Assembly: GCA_013289695.1 (NCBI GenBank)
Contig: JABCZK010000007.1
Coordinates: 62,001 to 126,000 of the forward strand
From: Acidobacteriota bacterium
GTDB lineage: Bacteria > Acidobacteriota > Terriglobia > Acidiferrales > UBA7541
Reading direction: 5' to 3'
DNA: 64,000 nt
The notes under the pieces are model-generated. The model searched no databases. It was not told where the DNA came from and worked only from the letters and a program-made list of their open reading frames with translations. Position numbers and translations under genes: made by a program. This document shows, one piece after another, positions 15,914-25,201 of the stretch (position 1 is the first letter of the stretch; the number at the start of each line of letters is the position of its first letter).

Positions 15914-18900
15914 TTACGGAGTACAGGCGTCGGCTGGGGCCGCGTCGTGCTGAGTGGTTGTGATGGACATAATCGTGGCAGTTGGAAGGGCGGCTAAGTT
16001 GGATTTGGCGATGATGGTGTTGGTAGCTGGGACGGCTTGGGCATCCAGATCGCGCCAGGCTAATAGATTTTTGTTCAACTCGGAGCAGGATTCTTCCATG
16101 ACGGCTTTGGCGGTAGAGCTGGGGGCGGCGTCGCCGGATTGGATGAAGAAGGAGGTGCGGGCTAGGTCGCGATTGATGGGGCCTATGCCGGGAGCATCGA
16201 AGGTTCCTTCCAGAATGGTGGCAGCTTGCTTGTCCAAGTCTCTCAGAGCATCGGCGGAAGCCTTGGCTTGCGGGTTGGCGGCCGCGGCTTTCTCGTCCTG
16301 AGCTTTTTCTTCCGCGGTTTTTTCCTTGGGTTCGCCGGACTGCTCGCTGAATCTTGAGGCGTGCTTCTCCTCGAGCGGAACGCCGAGAGTTTTCAGGCGG
16401 TCGGCGATGGCGGCGCGGAGATTGGTGATGGATTGGAAGGCCTTGCTGGTGGCGGCGAGGCCGGAGTCAATGCGTTTTGCGGCAAGCAGCTGCGCTTCGA
16501 GGTCGGCTTGAGAAGCGTGGATGCGCGGATCGAGCGTTATGATAAGCGGCTGTTTCATGACCGTTCCGTTGCCGATGAGAATGACTTCGTACTGGCCGGG
16601 GACGGCGAGAGGGCCGAGAGTTTGTTCACGAGGCGTGTCGGTGGGGAGCGCGTGGTCGGAGATGGTGTACTCGACGTAATCGAGCAGGCCACCGAAGTAG
16701 CCAAAATTCAGAGTTTGCGGCGGATCGTAACGCAGATCCCAAACGAAGCGGTTCAGTCCTGCATCTTTCGAAAGATGTGCGGGCGGCCCGAACCAATAGT
16801 CCGGAACGTTTTTGGGTGTGGAATCCAGGGCCGGGGTGAGGCTGTTGAAGCGGCGCACCACTTTCCCCTGTGCGTCGTGGATTTCTAGCGTGAGCGGGTT
16901 GGGCGGAACGGATTTCAGATAGTAATCAATGATGGCGCCGTCGGGCGGGTTTTTCGCGGTGGGTTCTTCGGGCGGCAGCGGAGTTTCCTGGTCGTTGTCG
17001 TAGCGAACGCGGACGACAGGCGCGGGCTTCAGCAAATACGCATTGGAGTTGGCGATTTCCGGGCCAGCCTGACGGAGCGGCGTAAGGTCGTCGAGAATCC
17101 AGATGGCGCGGCCGTAGGTGGCGGCGACGAGGTCGTCTCCATGCACGGCGAGATCGCGGACATCGGAGGCCGGGAAATTCAACTGCAGGGATTGCCAGTG
17201 GTCGCCATCGTCAAAGGAAACGTAGAGGGCGTTTTCTGTTCCAGCGTAGAGCAAACCTTTGCGGACGGGATCTTCGCGGATGACGCGGGCGATCCAATCG
17301 GGCTGCAAGCCTGCAGTGATTTTCTGCCACGATTTTCCGGCGTCGTGGGTGCGGAAAATGTAAGGCTGGAGATCCTGGCGCGCGTTGAGGACGACGTACG
17401 CGGTGCCTGCGCCGTAGTGCGAGGCTTCGATGGCTTCGATCTCGCTATTTTTCGGCCAGCTGGCGGGAGCGACGTTCTGCCAGGATTGCGAGGCGTCGCG
17501 CGTGGTTTGGACCAAGCCGTTGCTGGTGCCGGCCCAGAGGACGGAGGCGCTGACGGGCGAGGGAGTGAGGACCGTGAGCGAGGTGCGGCGCGGACGCTGC
17601 GCTAATTCGAAATCGTCCTTGCCGCCGGCGTCGCGCTCTTCGAGGTCCACGGCTTCTTCGTCTTCATTCAGAGGGGAGTGCGTGTTTGCGGATGGCGCGG
17701 GCGCTGCGGGATTCGTTGGCGCAGTGGTTTGCGTGTGCGGTTGATCGGTTGGCGCGCCGGGGGCGGCGGCAGGCGTGGTGAGGTCGGGGCTGATCTGCGT
17801 CCAGCTTTCGCCGCCGTTGGTGGTTTTCAGAACGTACTGAGCGCCGAGATACAGGGTGTGTGGATCCTGCGGCGAAAAGATCAGCGGAGGCATTTGCGAC
17901 ATGCGATCTTTCGCACTGCGGACGAAAACATGGACGATTTGTCCGGTGGTTTTGTCCCAGCGCAGGGTACTGCCGTACCAGCCGCCGGAATAAACGATGC
18001 CAGGGTTCAACGGGTCGGGGGCGATGTAACAGAATTCGAAGCCGCCGATGGAAAACCAATCGCGGAAACTGATTTCACCGTAATCGCTGCGGTTGGGAAC
18101 AGCGACCGTGCCGCTATCCTGCTGCGGGGCGTAGGAAATGTAGGGAAACTGATTGTCAGTGATGACGTGATAGAGCTGTGCGGTGGGCTGATTATACCAA
18201 CTGCTCCAGGTGAGGCCGCCATCGAGGCTGATGGTGGCGCCTTGATCCACGCCGAGAATCATGCGCTTTGAATTTTGCGGATCAATCCACATCACGTGGT
18301 AATCATCGCCGCCGGGCGCGCCTTTATAGGCTGCGAAATTTTGGCCGCCATCGGTGGAGCGGTAGGTGGTGGTTTGCATAACGAAAACCATGTCCGGATT
18401 TTTCGGATCAACGTACACGCGGCAGATATAGAGATTGCCGGTGATGCGCGGGTCTTTGGTGATCTGGCGCCAGTGCGCGCCGCCATCGTCGGAGCGGAAG
18501 AGTCCTGGCTCCATGATGGCGAAAATTCTTTGACCTTTGGCGCCGGGAGCGACAGCGAGACCGACGCGTCCGCGCGGCGTGGATGGTAATCCATCTTCCG
18601 AGGCGGGCTTCCAGGTGGCGCCTTCGTCAGTGGATTTATAAATCCAGGAATCCTGCACGTGGGAATCAGGAGGACCGGCGCGGAAATCGAAGGGCTTCCA
18701 GAGAGCAGCGTAGAGAATACGCGGATTGTCTGGGTCGGCGGCCATGTTCGAGACTCCGGCCATGTCGTCCTTGTAGAGAGTTTTCGCCCAGGTCTTGCCG
18801 CCGTCGCTGGTTTTGTAAACGCCGCGATTTTCGCTGGGCGCTCCGACGCCGAGGATGGGATGGCCGAGCACGCCGACGACGATGATATTGGGATTGCGCG

Positions 18901-19387
18901 GATCAATGAGGACGGTGCTGATGAAGCGCGAATCTTTCAGGCCGATGTTGGTCCAGGTGGCGCCGGCGTCGGCGGAGCGGTAGAGGCCATCGCCGGCGGT
19001 TTGTTCGCCGGTGCCGACGATGATGATATTGGAATTGGAGGGGGCGATGGCGACGTCGCCGATAGAGGCGACGTGCTGGTCGTCGAAGATAGGCTTCCAG
19101 AGCGTGCCGCCGCTGGTCGTCTTCCAGACGCCGCCGCCGGGGGTGCCCATGTAGTAGGTGGCGGCGTCGCCGGGAACGCCTGCGACTGCGGAAACGCGTC
19201 CGGCGCGGTAGGGGCCGATGAGGCGCCAGCGCAGGGCGGAGTAGAGGCTGGGATCCACGACGGGCGGATTTGCGGATGTGGATGTTGCTGCGGCGGGATT
19301 TTGTTGGGCGTAGATTGCTACGGCCGTCGCGGCAGTTGCGGGGATGATGAGCAGGACTGCGGCGAGAAGGTGTTGATGGTTGGGCAA
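15914..19387 (-). CDS. Large secreted BNR/sortilin-like beta-propeller protein
   Basis: About 1157 residues from a TTG at 19387, chosen because GGAGG lies 6 bases upstream and a signal sequence follows at once (LLAAVLLIIPATAATAVAIY). The body has many Asp-box/BNR units: SADAGATWTNIG, SDGGKTWAK, STDEGATWKP, DDGGAHWRQITKD, TNGGESWTQISPD, HDAGKSWQKI, DDGDHWQSL. These form one or two beta-propellers of the VPS10/xyloglucanase type. The C-terminal 350 residues include a beta-sandwich region (LNRFVWDLRYDPP) and a helical end. Such proteins are common in Acidobacteriota and Bacteroidota and are annotated as BNR glycosyl hydrolases, though activity is rarely shown. An upstream ATG (19534) gives an unlikely Arg/Cys-rich leader. 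Confidence 0.85.
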   Translation of the reverse strand: MPNHQHLLAAVLLIIPATAATAVAIYAQQNPAAATSTSANPPVVDPSLYSALRWRLIGPYRAGRVSAVAGVPGDAATYYMGTPGGGVWKTTSGGTLWKPIFDDQHVASIGDVAIAPSNSNIIIVGTGEQTAGDGLYRSADAGATWTNIGLKDSRFISTVLIDPRNPNIIVVGVLGHPILGVGAPSENRGVYKTSDGGKTWAKTLYKDDMAGVSNMAADPDNPRILYAALWKPFDFRAGPPDSHVQDSWIYKSTDEGATWKPASEDGLPSTPRGRVGLAVAPGAKGQRIFAIMEPGLFRSDDGGAHWRQITKDPRITGNLYICRVYVDPKNPDMVFVMQTTTYRSTDGGQNFAAYKGAPGGDDYHVMWIDPQNSKRMILGVDQGATISLDGGLTWSSWYNQPTAQLYHVITDNQFPYISYAPQQDSGTVAVPNRSDYGEISFRDWFSIGGFEFCYIAPDPLNPGIVYSGGWYGSTLRWDKTTGQIVHVFVRSAKDRMSQMPPLIFSPQDPHTLYLGAQYVLKTTNGGESWTQISPDLTTPAAAPGAPTDQPHTQTTAPTNPAAPAPSANTHSPLNEDEEAVDLEERDAGGKDDFELAQRPRRTSLTVLTPSPVSASVLWAGTSNGLVQTTRDASQSWQNVAPASWPKNSEIEAIEASHYGAGTAYVVLNARQDLQPYIFRTHDAGKSWQKITAGLQPDWIARVIREDPVRKGLLYAGTENALYVSFDDGDHWQSLQLNFPASDVRDLAVHGDDLVAATYGRAIWILDDLTPLRQAGPEIANSNAYLLKPAPVVRVRYDNDQETPLPPEEPTAKNPPDGAIIDYYLKSVPPNPLTLEIHDAQGKVVRRFNSLTPALDSTPKNVPDYWFGPPAHLSKDAGLNRFVWDLRYDPPQTLNFGYFGGLLDYVEYTISDHALPTDTPREQTLGPLAVPGQYEVILIGNGTVMKQPLIITLDPRIHASQADLEAQLLAAKRIDSGLAATSKAFQSITNLRAAIADRLKTLGVPLEEKHASRFSEQSGEPKEKTAEEKAQDEKAAAANPQAKASADALRDLDKQAATILEGTFDAPGIGPINRDLARTSFFIQSGDAAPSSTAKAVMEESCSELNKNLLAWRDLDAQAVPATNTIIAKSNLAALPTATIMSITTTQHDAAPADACTP

Positions 19388-19568
19388 GTCGATCCTCCGG
19401 AAAACACAAAAGTTTACCATTGTTGGTGCGCAAGTTCTTCTCGGGTTGACGCGATGGCAAGCTGGGGCGCAGCAAGCAGCGCCCCTACCGAGTCCGATCA
19501 ATCGCCGTGATCGCCCCTGTGGGATGTCGCGCACTATGATTGGAAAATCAAAACAGCCGGCGTGACGT

Positions 19569-19600
19569 CCTTCGACCCTGCCGCAGGCAGGCTCTCAGGA
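19569..19600. repeat. Second interspersed repeat family, copy A
   Basis: A 32-base unit beginning CCTTCGACCCTGCCGC and ending GGCTCTCAGGA, nearly identical to 36028-36059 (2 differences). It contains the dyad CCTGCCGCAGG. It lies between the BNR gene and the 19640 gene. Confidence 0.7.
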
Positions 19601-19639
19601 CGATCCGGCGCTGCCAATGGCGCGCGGTTTCGCGACGCG

Positions 19640-20098
19640 TCAGTGCAGGCCAGACCAATCGTCGGCGAGGAGGATGGAATTGCTGGGATTTGACGGGTCG
19701 TATTTCACGCTGGCGGTTTGGCCGGCAGCTACGCGGCCTAGGTGTTTGGCTTCCTCGAGGCCGGTGATGTCTTGCGCGGTTTCGTAGGTTACGCCGGAGA
19801 TTGAGTAGGTGTAGTAAAGGAGCTTTTGCGTGCCGTTGACGGAGGGGGCGGCGCGTTTTTGAAACATGCCGTGCGATTTCGCGGCGGGATCGTTCGCGTC
19901 GCGAGCGTGCTCGACGATTTCCAGGACCTGGCCTTCGACGATGCGGCCGACGCGATTGAGGTAGGCGCGGCGCTGGCGTTCGACATGGGTCTCGTCTTCG
20001 GGCTTGCGGCGCAGCCACAGAGCAATGCCGACCAGGACCACCGCCGCGACTCCTGCCAGCGGAAGCCAATCGTGCCAATCATTCAGGAGTTCTTTCAA
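19640..20098 (-). CDS. DUF3592-like membrane-anchored protein
   Basis: 152 residues: a membrane helix at 14-29 (LAGVAAVVLVGIALWLRRK), then a soluble domain in which residues 44-150 alternate in a beta-rich pattern (GQVLEIVEHA, LYYTYSISGVTYETAQDI) and end with VKYDPSNPSNSILLADDW. That last motif is the hallmark of DUF3592-type domains. It probably faces the periplasm; function unknown. It is the last minus-strand gene of the hslV-to-19640 run, about 140 bases after the FAH hydrolase. Confidence 0.7.
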   Translation of the reverse strand: MKELLNDWHDWLPLAGVAAVVLVGIALWLRRKPEDETHVERQRRAYLNRVGRIVEGQVLEIVEHARDANDPAAKSHGMFQKRAAPSVNGTQKLLYYTYSISGVTYETAQDITGLEEAKHLGRVAAGQTASVKYDPSNPSNSILLADDWSGLH

Positions 20099-20236
20099 CG
20101 CGTGCCTTTGTATCCGCCACAGTGAGCCTGCTTTTAAAGGACGGATTGTTGGAACATTTTGCCTGCGTGAAAAAAGACGCCCGCCTAACGGCGGCCGCTA
20201 CAAAGTCAAACGCAAAGAGCCGGCGAGACGCCTTTG

Positions 20237-21046
20237 CTACGACTGCGCGATGACGGGATTTCTGAGCGTGCCGATTCCGCCGACGCTGACTTCGACGACG
20301 TCACCAGCGGCCAGAGGGCCCACGCCCGAGGGCGTGCCGGTGGCGATCACGTCGCCGGGTTCGAGCGTCATTACCTGCGCGATGAAACGGATTATAACAT
20401 CAACGGAAAAGATCATTTCCGATGTGTGTCCAGACTGTTTCCTGATTCCGTTCTGATAGGTTTCGACGGTAACGCCGGAAGGAGCAAGCTGCGTTTCGAG
20501 GACGGGGCCGAAGGGGCAGAACGTGTCGAAGCCCTTGCCGCGGGTGAACTGGCCATCGAGTTTTTGCAGGTCGCGGGCGGTGACCTCGTTGAGGCAGGTG
20601 TAGCCGAGGATGTAGGGGGCGGCGGATTCGTCGTCTTCTAGACGATAACAACTGCGGCCGATGATGACCGCGAGCTCGCCTTCGTAGTCCACGCGTTGAG
20701 AGATGCGCGGGAGAACGATGGGTTCTTCGGGGGCGATGACCGAGGACGCTGGTTTCAGGAAAATCAGCGGGAGAGTCGGGACAGCATTACCCAGTTCCTT
20801 GGCGTGGTCGGAATAATTCCGGCCGACACAGACAATTTTGCTGGGCGCGGATGGCGGCAAAAATTTTATTTGATCGAGCGGCCAGCTTATCCCAGTGCGC
20901 TCGCGTGGGCCCCAGAGTTCGCCGCGAATTTCGTGGATGCGCTCGCCTTCGATGATACCGGCGCGCGGGGTGGGATGGGCTTCGCGCGTGGCACGGGTGA
21001 GTTCCTTGGCATCGAATTCCAGGGGTTGAAATCGGCAGAGCTTCAT
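20237..21046 (-). CDS. Fumarylacetoacetate hydrolase (FAH) family protein
   Basis: From ATG 21046 the product is 269 residues. KIVCVGRNYSDHAKELGN opens the catalytic domain; the metal-binding acids lie in VDYEGELAVIIGR and the later CLNEVTARDLQ, and GDVIATGTPSGVG closes the fold. Members hydrolyse or decarboxylate acylpyruvates and related 2-oxo acids in aromatic degradation; the exact substrate is unclear. The frame opens upstream to 21262, but that stretch is the neighbour in another frame. The ATG overlaps the upstream gene's TGA (ATGA). Confidence 0.92.
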   Translation of the reverse strand: MKLCRFQPLEFDAKELTRATREAHPTPRAGIIEGERIHEIRGELWGPRERTGISWPLDQIKFLPPSAPSKIVCVGRNYSDHAKELGNAVPTLPLIFLKPASSVIAPEEPIVLPRISQRVDYEGELAVIIGRSCYRLEDDESAAPYILGYTCLNEVTARDLQKLDGQFTRGKGFDTFCPFGPVLETQLAPSGVTVETYQNGIRKQSGHTSEMIFSVDVIIRFIAQVMTLEPGDVIATGTPSGVGPLAAGDVVEVSVGGIGTLRNPVIAQS

Positions 21047-21540
21047 TGGTGGTGAGTCGTGAGGAAATCCGAGCGGCGGCGACGCGGGGCAATGCGGTGA
21101 TGGCGCGTCAACAGGACCATGCCCCCTACCCAGGAGCCAACCGCGCAAACGCCATAGACGACGGCGCCCTCCAGGAACGCTTCGAACGGCGAGCGTAGCG
21201 CCTGGAACAGGCTGTGAAAAAAAATTCCGGCGATGTCGTAGGCAATTACGAAAATTCCCCATCCAAGCAGAGCCGAAGAGAACATTTTTAGCGGACGATT
21301 GAGGAAGCGGAAAATCGGAATGAGCATGATGGCGAGGAAAAGGCCGTAGGAGGCGCCATTGCGTTCGAGGGCGCGATTATCGAGCCAGGACAAGCGATTC
21401 GCGGCGATCAGGGAGCCGACCATTACGATGGTCAACAGGGCGCCGGTGTAGAGGCCGACGCGAAGCGCTGGACTGACCGCTTTTGCCGATACCTGCGCGT
21501 GCGCGGGAATTGGGTGAGTGGTGGTGGCTGGATCGGTCAT
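21043..21540 (-). CDS. Four-helix membrane protein, unknown function
   Basis: 165 residues with helices near 27-46 (LRVGLYTGALLTIVMVGSLI), 64-80, 87-110 (ALLGWGIFVIAYDIAGIFF) and 124-146. Both ends are cytoplasm-like, and the C-terminus is basic (RHHRIAPRRRR). It is coupled by ATGA overlaps to both the FnIII lipoprotein upstream and the FAH hydrolase downstream. No family is recognised. Confidence 0.7.
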   Translation of the reverse strand: MTDPATTTHPIPAHAQVSAKAVSPALRVGLYTGALLTIVMVGSLIAANRLSWLDNRALERNGASYGLFLAIMLIPIFRFLNRPLKMFSSALLGWGIFVIAYDIAGIFFHSLFQALRSPFEAFLEGAVVYGVCAVGSWVGGMVLLTRHHRIAPRRRRSDFLTTHHQ

Positions 21541-22796
21541 CGCTTTGGCGGCGCTTTCTGTGTTCCTTCTGCAGGAACTTCAGCCGGAGCCCCCGTGGGA
21601 GATTCGACCGGCACTTCGCCGGGCGCGGCTTCGCTGGCGGGACTTTCATTGCCGACGCGATCCACTGCCGTGACGGTGTAGAAGTAGTGGTGGCCCGGTA
21701 CAGTATTCATATCGCGAAACGCGGGAGTACGCAACAATTCCGGGTTTTGCTTCTGGCCGGGGGCGCCTTCCTGCTCACTTCTATAGATGTTGTAACCGGC
21801 AATATCGTTTTCCGCGCTGATGGACCAGGAAAGGTCGAGATAGGCGAGCGCGTTGCCCTGCGCGGGAATCAGGACAACGACGAGGCCTTGCGGCGCGGCT
21901 GGAGGAAACGTGTCGAGCGGGGTGACTGCGATGGCTGGCGAGTCAAGTGATTCGACTTGTGCGTCGGGATATTGCGCGACGCTGCGCACGGTGTAGACGT
22001 AGGTCTTTCCGAATTGAATTTGCGTGTCGCGGAATGGCGGCGCCACGCAATCACCGATTTGCACGCTTAGTTTTTGTGATTGCGAGGCTTGCGGGGTGGG
22101 GTTGGGCGCGGTTGTCTGTGCCACTTCATGGCGAAAGATTCGATAGAGGGCGATCTGTGGCGCGGGACCTACAGCAGTATTTTGCGGCGGCGTCCAGGTA
22201 AGAACGACGCCTTGATGAGTGACTTCGACTTTTAGGTCCGTGATTTGATCCGGGGCGGGTTCGACGCGCAGTGATACGGCGTTGGAATTTGCGGAGACTT
22301 TTTTGGGTGATGTGCGGGTGCGGACGATGTAAACGGCCTGCGCGCCAGGGTGCTGGTTGAAATCTTCGGGTTTGAGTTCGTCGGCGTAGCGAATTTGCCC
22401 GCGGGTATCGTAGTGGTCGACCATCGCGGCCGGGATTGTCACAAGGAGCGTAGGAGTTTTGGGGATGACAGGACCCGATGGGGGCGCGGGGTTGGCCGGC
22501 ACGGGCTGGAAATCGCGCAAGATCTCGATTGCGGGCGGCTGCTTGAGCTCGCGACGCTCGACGGACTGCTTGGGAAGGGTAAAGGTGAGGATCACGTAGT
22601 CGCCTTGCTGCGTGGCCGCAAGGTCGGTGACCGCGGTGGGAGTGGGGGCTTTGCGTTCGACCGGTTCGCCGGGAGCGCCGCAGTTGGCGAGGAGAACGGC
22701 AGAAGCGAAGACGGAAAAGAGAAAATAGGAAATGGCTGGCGGCACTGGTGAGCTCTGGGCAAACTGAGACGGACCGGCCGCTTTTCGATTTTCCAT
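21537..22796 (-). CDS. Lipoprotein with fibronectin type III domains
   Basis: 419 residues. A leader (FLFSVFASAVLLANCGAP) ends in the lipobox LANC, so the mature protein starts at that Cys and is membrane-anchored. Three FnIII-like units follow, recognisable by VTDLAATQQGDYVILTFTLP, ITDLKVEVTHQGVVLTWTPP and DLSWSISAENDIAGYNIYRS, each with the Trp/Tyr core. The C-terminal PVESPTGAPAEVPAEG is a Pro-rich tail. It probably acts in cell-surface binding; partner unknown. The start lies inside an A-rich repeat. Confidence 0.8.
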   Translation of the reverse strand: MENRKAAGPSQFAQSSPVPPAISYFLFSVFASAVLLANCGAPGEPVERKAPTPTAVTDLAATQQGDYVILTFTLPKQSVERRELKQPPAIEILRDFQPVPANPAPPSGPVIPKTPTLLVTIPAAMVDHYDTRGQIRYADELKPEDFNQHPGAQAVYIVRTRTSPKKVSANSNAVSLRVEPAPDQITDLKVEVTHQGVVLTWTPPQNTAVGPAPQIALYRIFRHEVAQTTAPNPTPQASQSQKLSVQIGDCVAPPFRDTQIQFGKTYVYTVRSVAQYPDAQVESLDSPAIAVTPLDTFPPAAPQGLVVVLIPAQGNALAYLDLSWSISAENDIAGYNIYRSEQEGAPGQKQNPELLRTPAFRDMNTVPGHHYFYTVTAVDRVGNESPASEAAPGEVPVESPTGAPAEVPAEGTQKAPPKR

Positions 22797-22807
22797 TTTC
22801 TGTTTTC
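22788..22807. repeat. A-rich 20-base repeat shared with queG, copy 1
   Basis: On the minus strand this stretch is identical over 20 bases to 62248-62267 inside queG. The ATG of the FnIII lipoprotein (22796) lies within it. Confidence 0.75.
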
Positions 22808-22813
22808 TAATTT

Positions 22814-24247
22814 CTATAAGATGTAGCGGCTCAGGTCCTGGTCCTTCACGATATTTGCCAATTGCTTTTGCACGTAGGCGGCGTCCACTTTAAAGGATTT
22901 CTTTTTCATTTCCGGGGCTTCGAAGGAAATGTCCTCCAGCACTTTCTCCAAAATCGTGTGCAGGCGGCGCGCGCCGATATTTTCGGTGTGCTCGTTCACC
23001 TTGGCGGCGAATTTGGCGATGGCGGCGACGGCGTCCTCGGTGAAGGTGAGCTTGAAAGGTTCAGTATCGAGCAGCGCGATGTACTGCTTGATCAGGGCAT
23101 TCTTGGGTTCAGTGAGAATGCGAATGAAATCGGCTTCGGTGAGCGAGGTAAGCTCGACGCGAATCGGGAAGCGGCCTTGCAGCTCGGGGATCAAGTCCGA
23201 GGGCTTGGTGGTATGAAACGCGCCGGCGGCGATAAACAAAATGTGGTCGGTGCGCACCATGCCGTAGCGGGTATTGACCGTGGTACCTTCCACGATGGGC
23301 AGGATGTCGCGCTGGACGCCCTCGCGGGAGACGTCAGGACCGTGCCCGGATTCGCGGCCGGCGATTTTGTCCACCTCGTCAATAAATAGAATGCCCATCT
23401 GCTCGACGCGGTCCACGGCGATGCGGGTGACCTGGTCCATGTCAATCAGGCGGTTTTCCTCTTCCTGGATCAGATAGTCGAAGGCTTCAGCGACCGTCAT
23501 TTTGCGTTTCTTTTTTTGCTGGCCGAACATGCCGGAGAGCATGTCCTTCACGTTGATGTCCATTTCCTCGACGCCCTGATTGGTGATGATTTCGAATGAA
23601 GGCATCTGGCGTTCGCGGACTTCCACTTCCACCATACGTTGATCGAGCTTGCCTTCGCGCAACTGGGCGCGAAGTTTCTCCCGCGTGCGCGCTACCTGCT
23701 CGCGGCGCTGAATTTCGGTGGTAGGAGTAGTGTCGGAAGCAATGGGCGAAGGAGGAAGGAGCAAGTCGAGCAGACGGTCTTCAGCGGATTGCTCGGCGCG
23801 TTCGGCGACTTCGTCGAGCTTTTCCTCGCGCACCATGTCAATGGAGGTTTCGACCAGGTCGCGAACCATGGATTCCACGTCGCGGCCGACGTAACCTACT
23901 TCGGTGTATTTTGAAGCTTCCACTTTGACGAAGGGGCATCCCGCCAGGCGCGCCAGACGGCGGGCAATTTCCGTCTTCCCCACGCCGGTGGGACCGATCA
24001 TCAAAATATTCTTGGGCAGAATATCTTCGGCAAGCTCGGGCGGAAGTTTCTGGCGGCGGACGCGATTGCGCAGAGCAATGGCCACGGCTTTCTTGGCGAG
24101 ATTCTGGCCGACGATGTATTTATCCAGCTCGACGACGATTTCGCGCGGCGTAAGCTCATCGAAGGAGGGAAGCGGCTCCGGCTCGGGAGCCTGCGATTCG
24201 TTTCCGGATAGGTAGATGACCATGTCTTTCTCCGATTTCTCCGTCAT
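22814..24247 (-). CDS. hslU: ATP-dependent protease ATPase subunit HslU
   Basis: 477 residues. Walker A GPTGVGKT at 85-92, the pore loop GYVGRD at about 118-123, Walker [11 protein letters not shown] at 286-295, and the C-terminal ending DLSRYIL, whose last residues dock into HslV. The intermediate I-domain contains a charged helical insert ([17 protein letters not shown]). It unfolds substrates and feeds them to HslV in the cytoplasm. The ATG overlaps hslV's TGA (ATGA). The first 8 residues may be extra; MVIYLSGN is a second possible start. Confidence 0.97.
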   Translation of the reverse strand: MTEKSEKDMVIYLSGNESQAPEPEPLPSFDELTPREIVVELDKYIVGQNLAKKAVAIALRNRVRRQKLPPELAEDILPKNILMIGPTGVGKTEIARRLARLAGCPFVKVEASKYTEVGYVGRDVESMVRDLVETSIDMVREEKLDEVAERAEQSAEDRLLDLLLPPSPIASDTTPTTEIQRREQVARTREKLRAQLREGKLDQRMVEVEVRERQMPSFEIITNQGVEEMDINVKDMLSGMFGQQKKKRKMTVAEAFDYLIQEEENRLIDMDQVTRIAVDRVEQMGILFIDEVDKIAGRESGHGPDVSREGVQRDILPIVEGTTVNTRYGMVRTDHILFIAAGAFHTTKPSDLIPELQGRFPIRVELTSLTEADFIRILTEPKNALIKQYIALLDTEPFKLTFTEDAVAAIAKFAAKVNEHTENIGARRLHTILEKVLEDISFEAPEMKKKSFKVDAAYVQKQLANIVKDQDLSRYIL

Positions 24248-24795
24248 AGCTCTTCCACGCTGAAATTGTCATTGGTATAGATGCAGATTTCGCTGGCGAT
24301 GCGCATGGCTTCGGCGGCGATATCCTTGGCGCTGAGCTTGGTGAATTTGGAAAGCGCGCGCGCGGCGGCCAGGGCGTAAGAGCCACCGGAGCCGATGGCG
24401 CAGATACCGTCGTCCGGTTCGATCACGTCGCCATTGCCGGAAAGCAGAAACGTGGATTTGGCGTCGGCGACGATGAGCAGCGCGTCCAGGTGGCGCAGCG
24501 AGCGGTCCGTGCGCCATTCCTTGGCCAGTTCAACGGCGGCGCGGGCAAGATTGCCGTGAAATTCCTGCAATTTTCCTTCGAAGCGGCCAAAGAGAGAGAG
24601 AGCGTCGGCGGTGCTGCCGGCGAAGCCCGCGATGATTTTGTCGTTGTAGATGCGGCGGGTCTTGCGCGCGCTGTGCTTGATCACGCCGTCACCCAGAGTG
24701 ACTTGGCCGTCGGCGGTGAGCACGACTTTATTGTCTTTGCGCACGCACAGGACCGTGGTGCCATGCATCTGTTCGCTTTTGTGCGTTGTTGGCAT
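24244..24795 (-). CDS. hslV: ATP-dependent protease subunit HslV
   Basis: 183 residues from ATG 24795. The catalytic Thr follows HG in [11 protein letters not shown], so processing removes the leader whichever start is used. [17 protein letters not shown] and the [14 protein letters not shown] loop are standard HslV. An internal ATG at 24768 gives the shorter protein typical of the family. A TATAAT at 24802-24807 (minus strand) lies only 6 bases before the long start, so either the long form is leaderless or the internal start is used. It forms the double-ring peptidase capped by HslU. Confidence 0.96.
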   Translation of the reverse strand: MPTTHKSEQMHGTTVLCVRKDNKVVLTADGQVTLGDGVIKHSARKTRRIYNDKIIAGFAGSTADALSLFGRFEGKLQEFHGNLARAAVELAKEWRTDRSLRHLDALLIVADAKSTFLLSGNGDVIEPDDGICAIGSGGSYALAAARALSKFTKLSAKDIAAEAMRIASEICIYTNDNFSVEEL

Positions 24796-25201
24796 CCGGT
24801 GATTATACCTCGCTGCCGCGGGAATGGGCCACTGGGACGCCGGGGGCGCTGGAGCATGAACGCAGAGTCAAAGGCACCACAGATGAGCACTGATAAAAAC
24901 TGATGAAGGCAAAAGAGTTGATGCAGAGTGAACGGCAAAAGATTTAACACAAAGGAAACGGAGGAGCTGCGGAGAACACAGAGACAGACAAACACTACCG
25001 CCGAGACGCAGAGGGCGCAGAGAAAACCACGAGCAAAGGCGTGCCCGGTTCGATGAGACTGAACCGGCCGCTACAAATTCAACGGCAACGGCGAAGAGAG
25101 ATCCCTGCCTGCGGCAGGCTTCGGCCGGCATGAAGCAACGGCGCCGGCCTCCCTTCGCAAAATCACTCAGGGCAGGCAAAATGACGATGCTCGTCGCATC
25201 G
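24796..25201. other. Intergenic mosaic of decayed repeats
   Basis: About 405 bases with no gene. It contains GCCGAGACGCAGAG near 25002 (related to the arms at 37959/38021), a GGCCGCTACAAAT motif near 25068 (compare 20195), a CTGCCTGCGGCAGGC dyad near 25105, and CTTCGCAAAATCACTCAGGG near 25155. All resemble pieces of intergenic repeats found elsewhere in the window. Confidence 0.55.
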
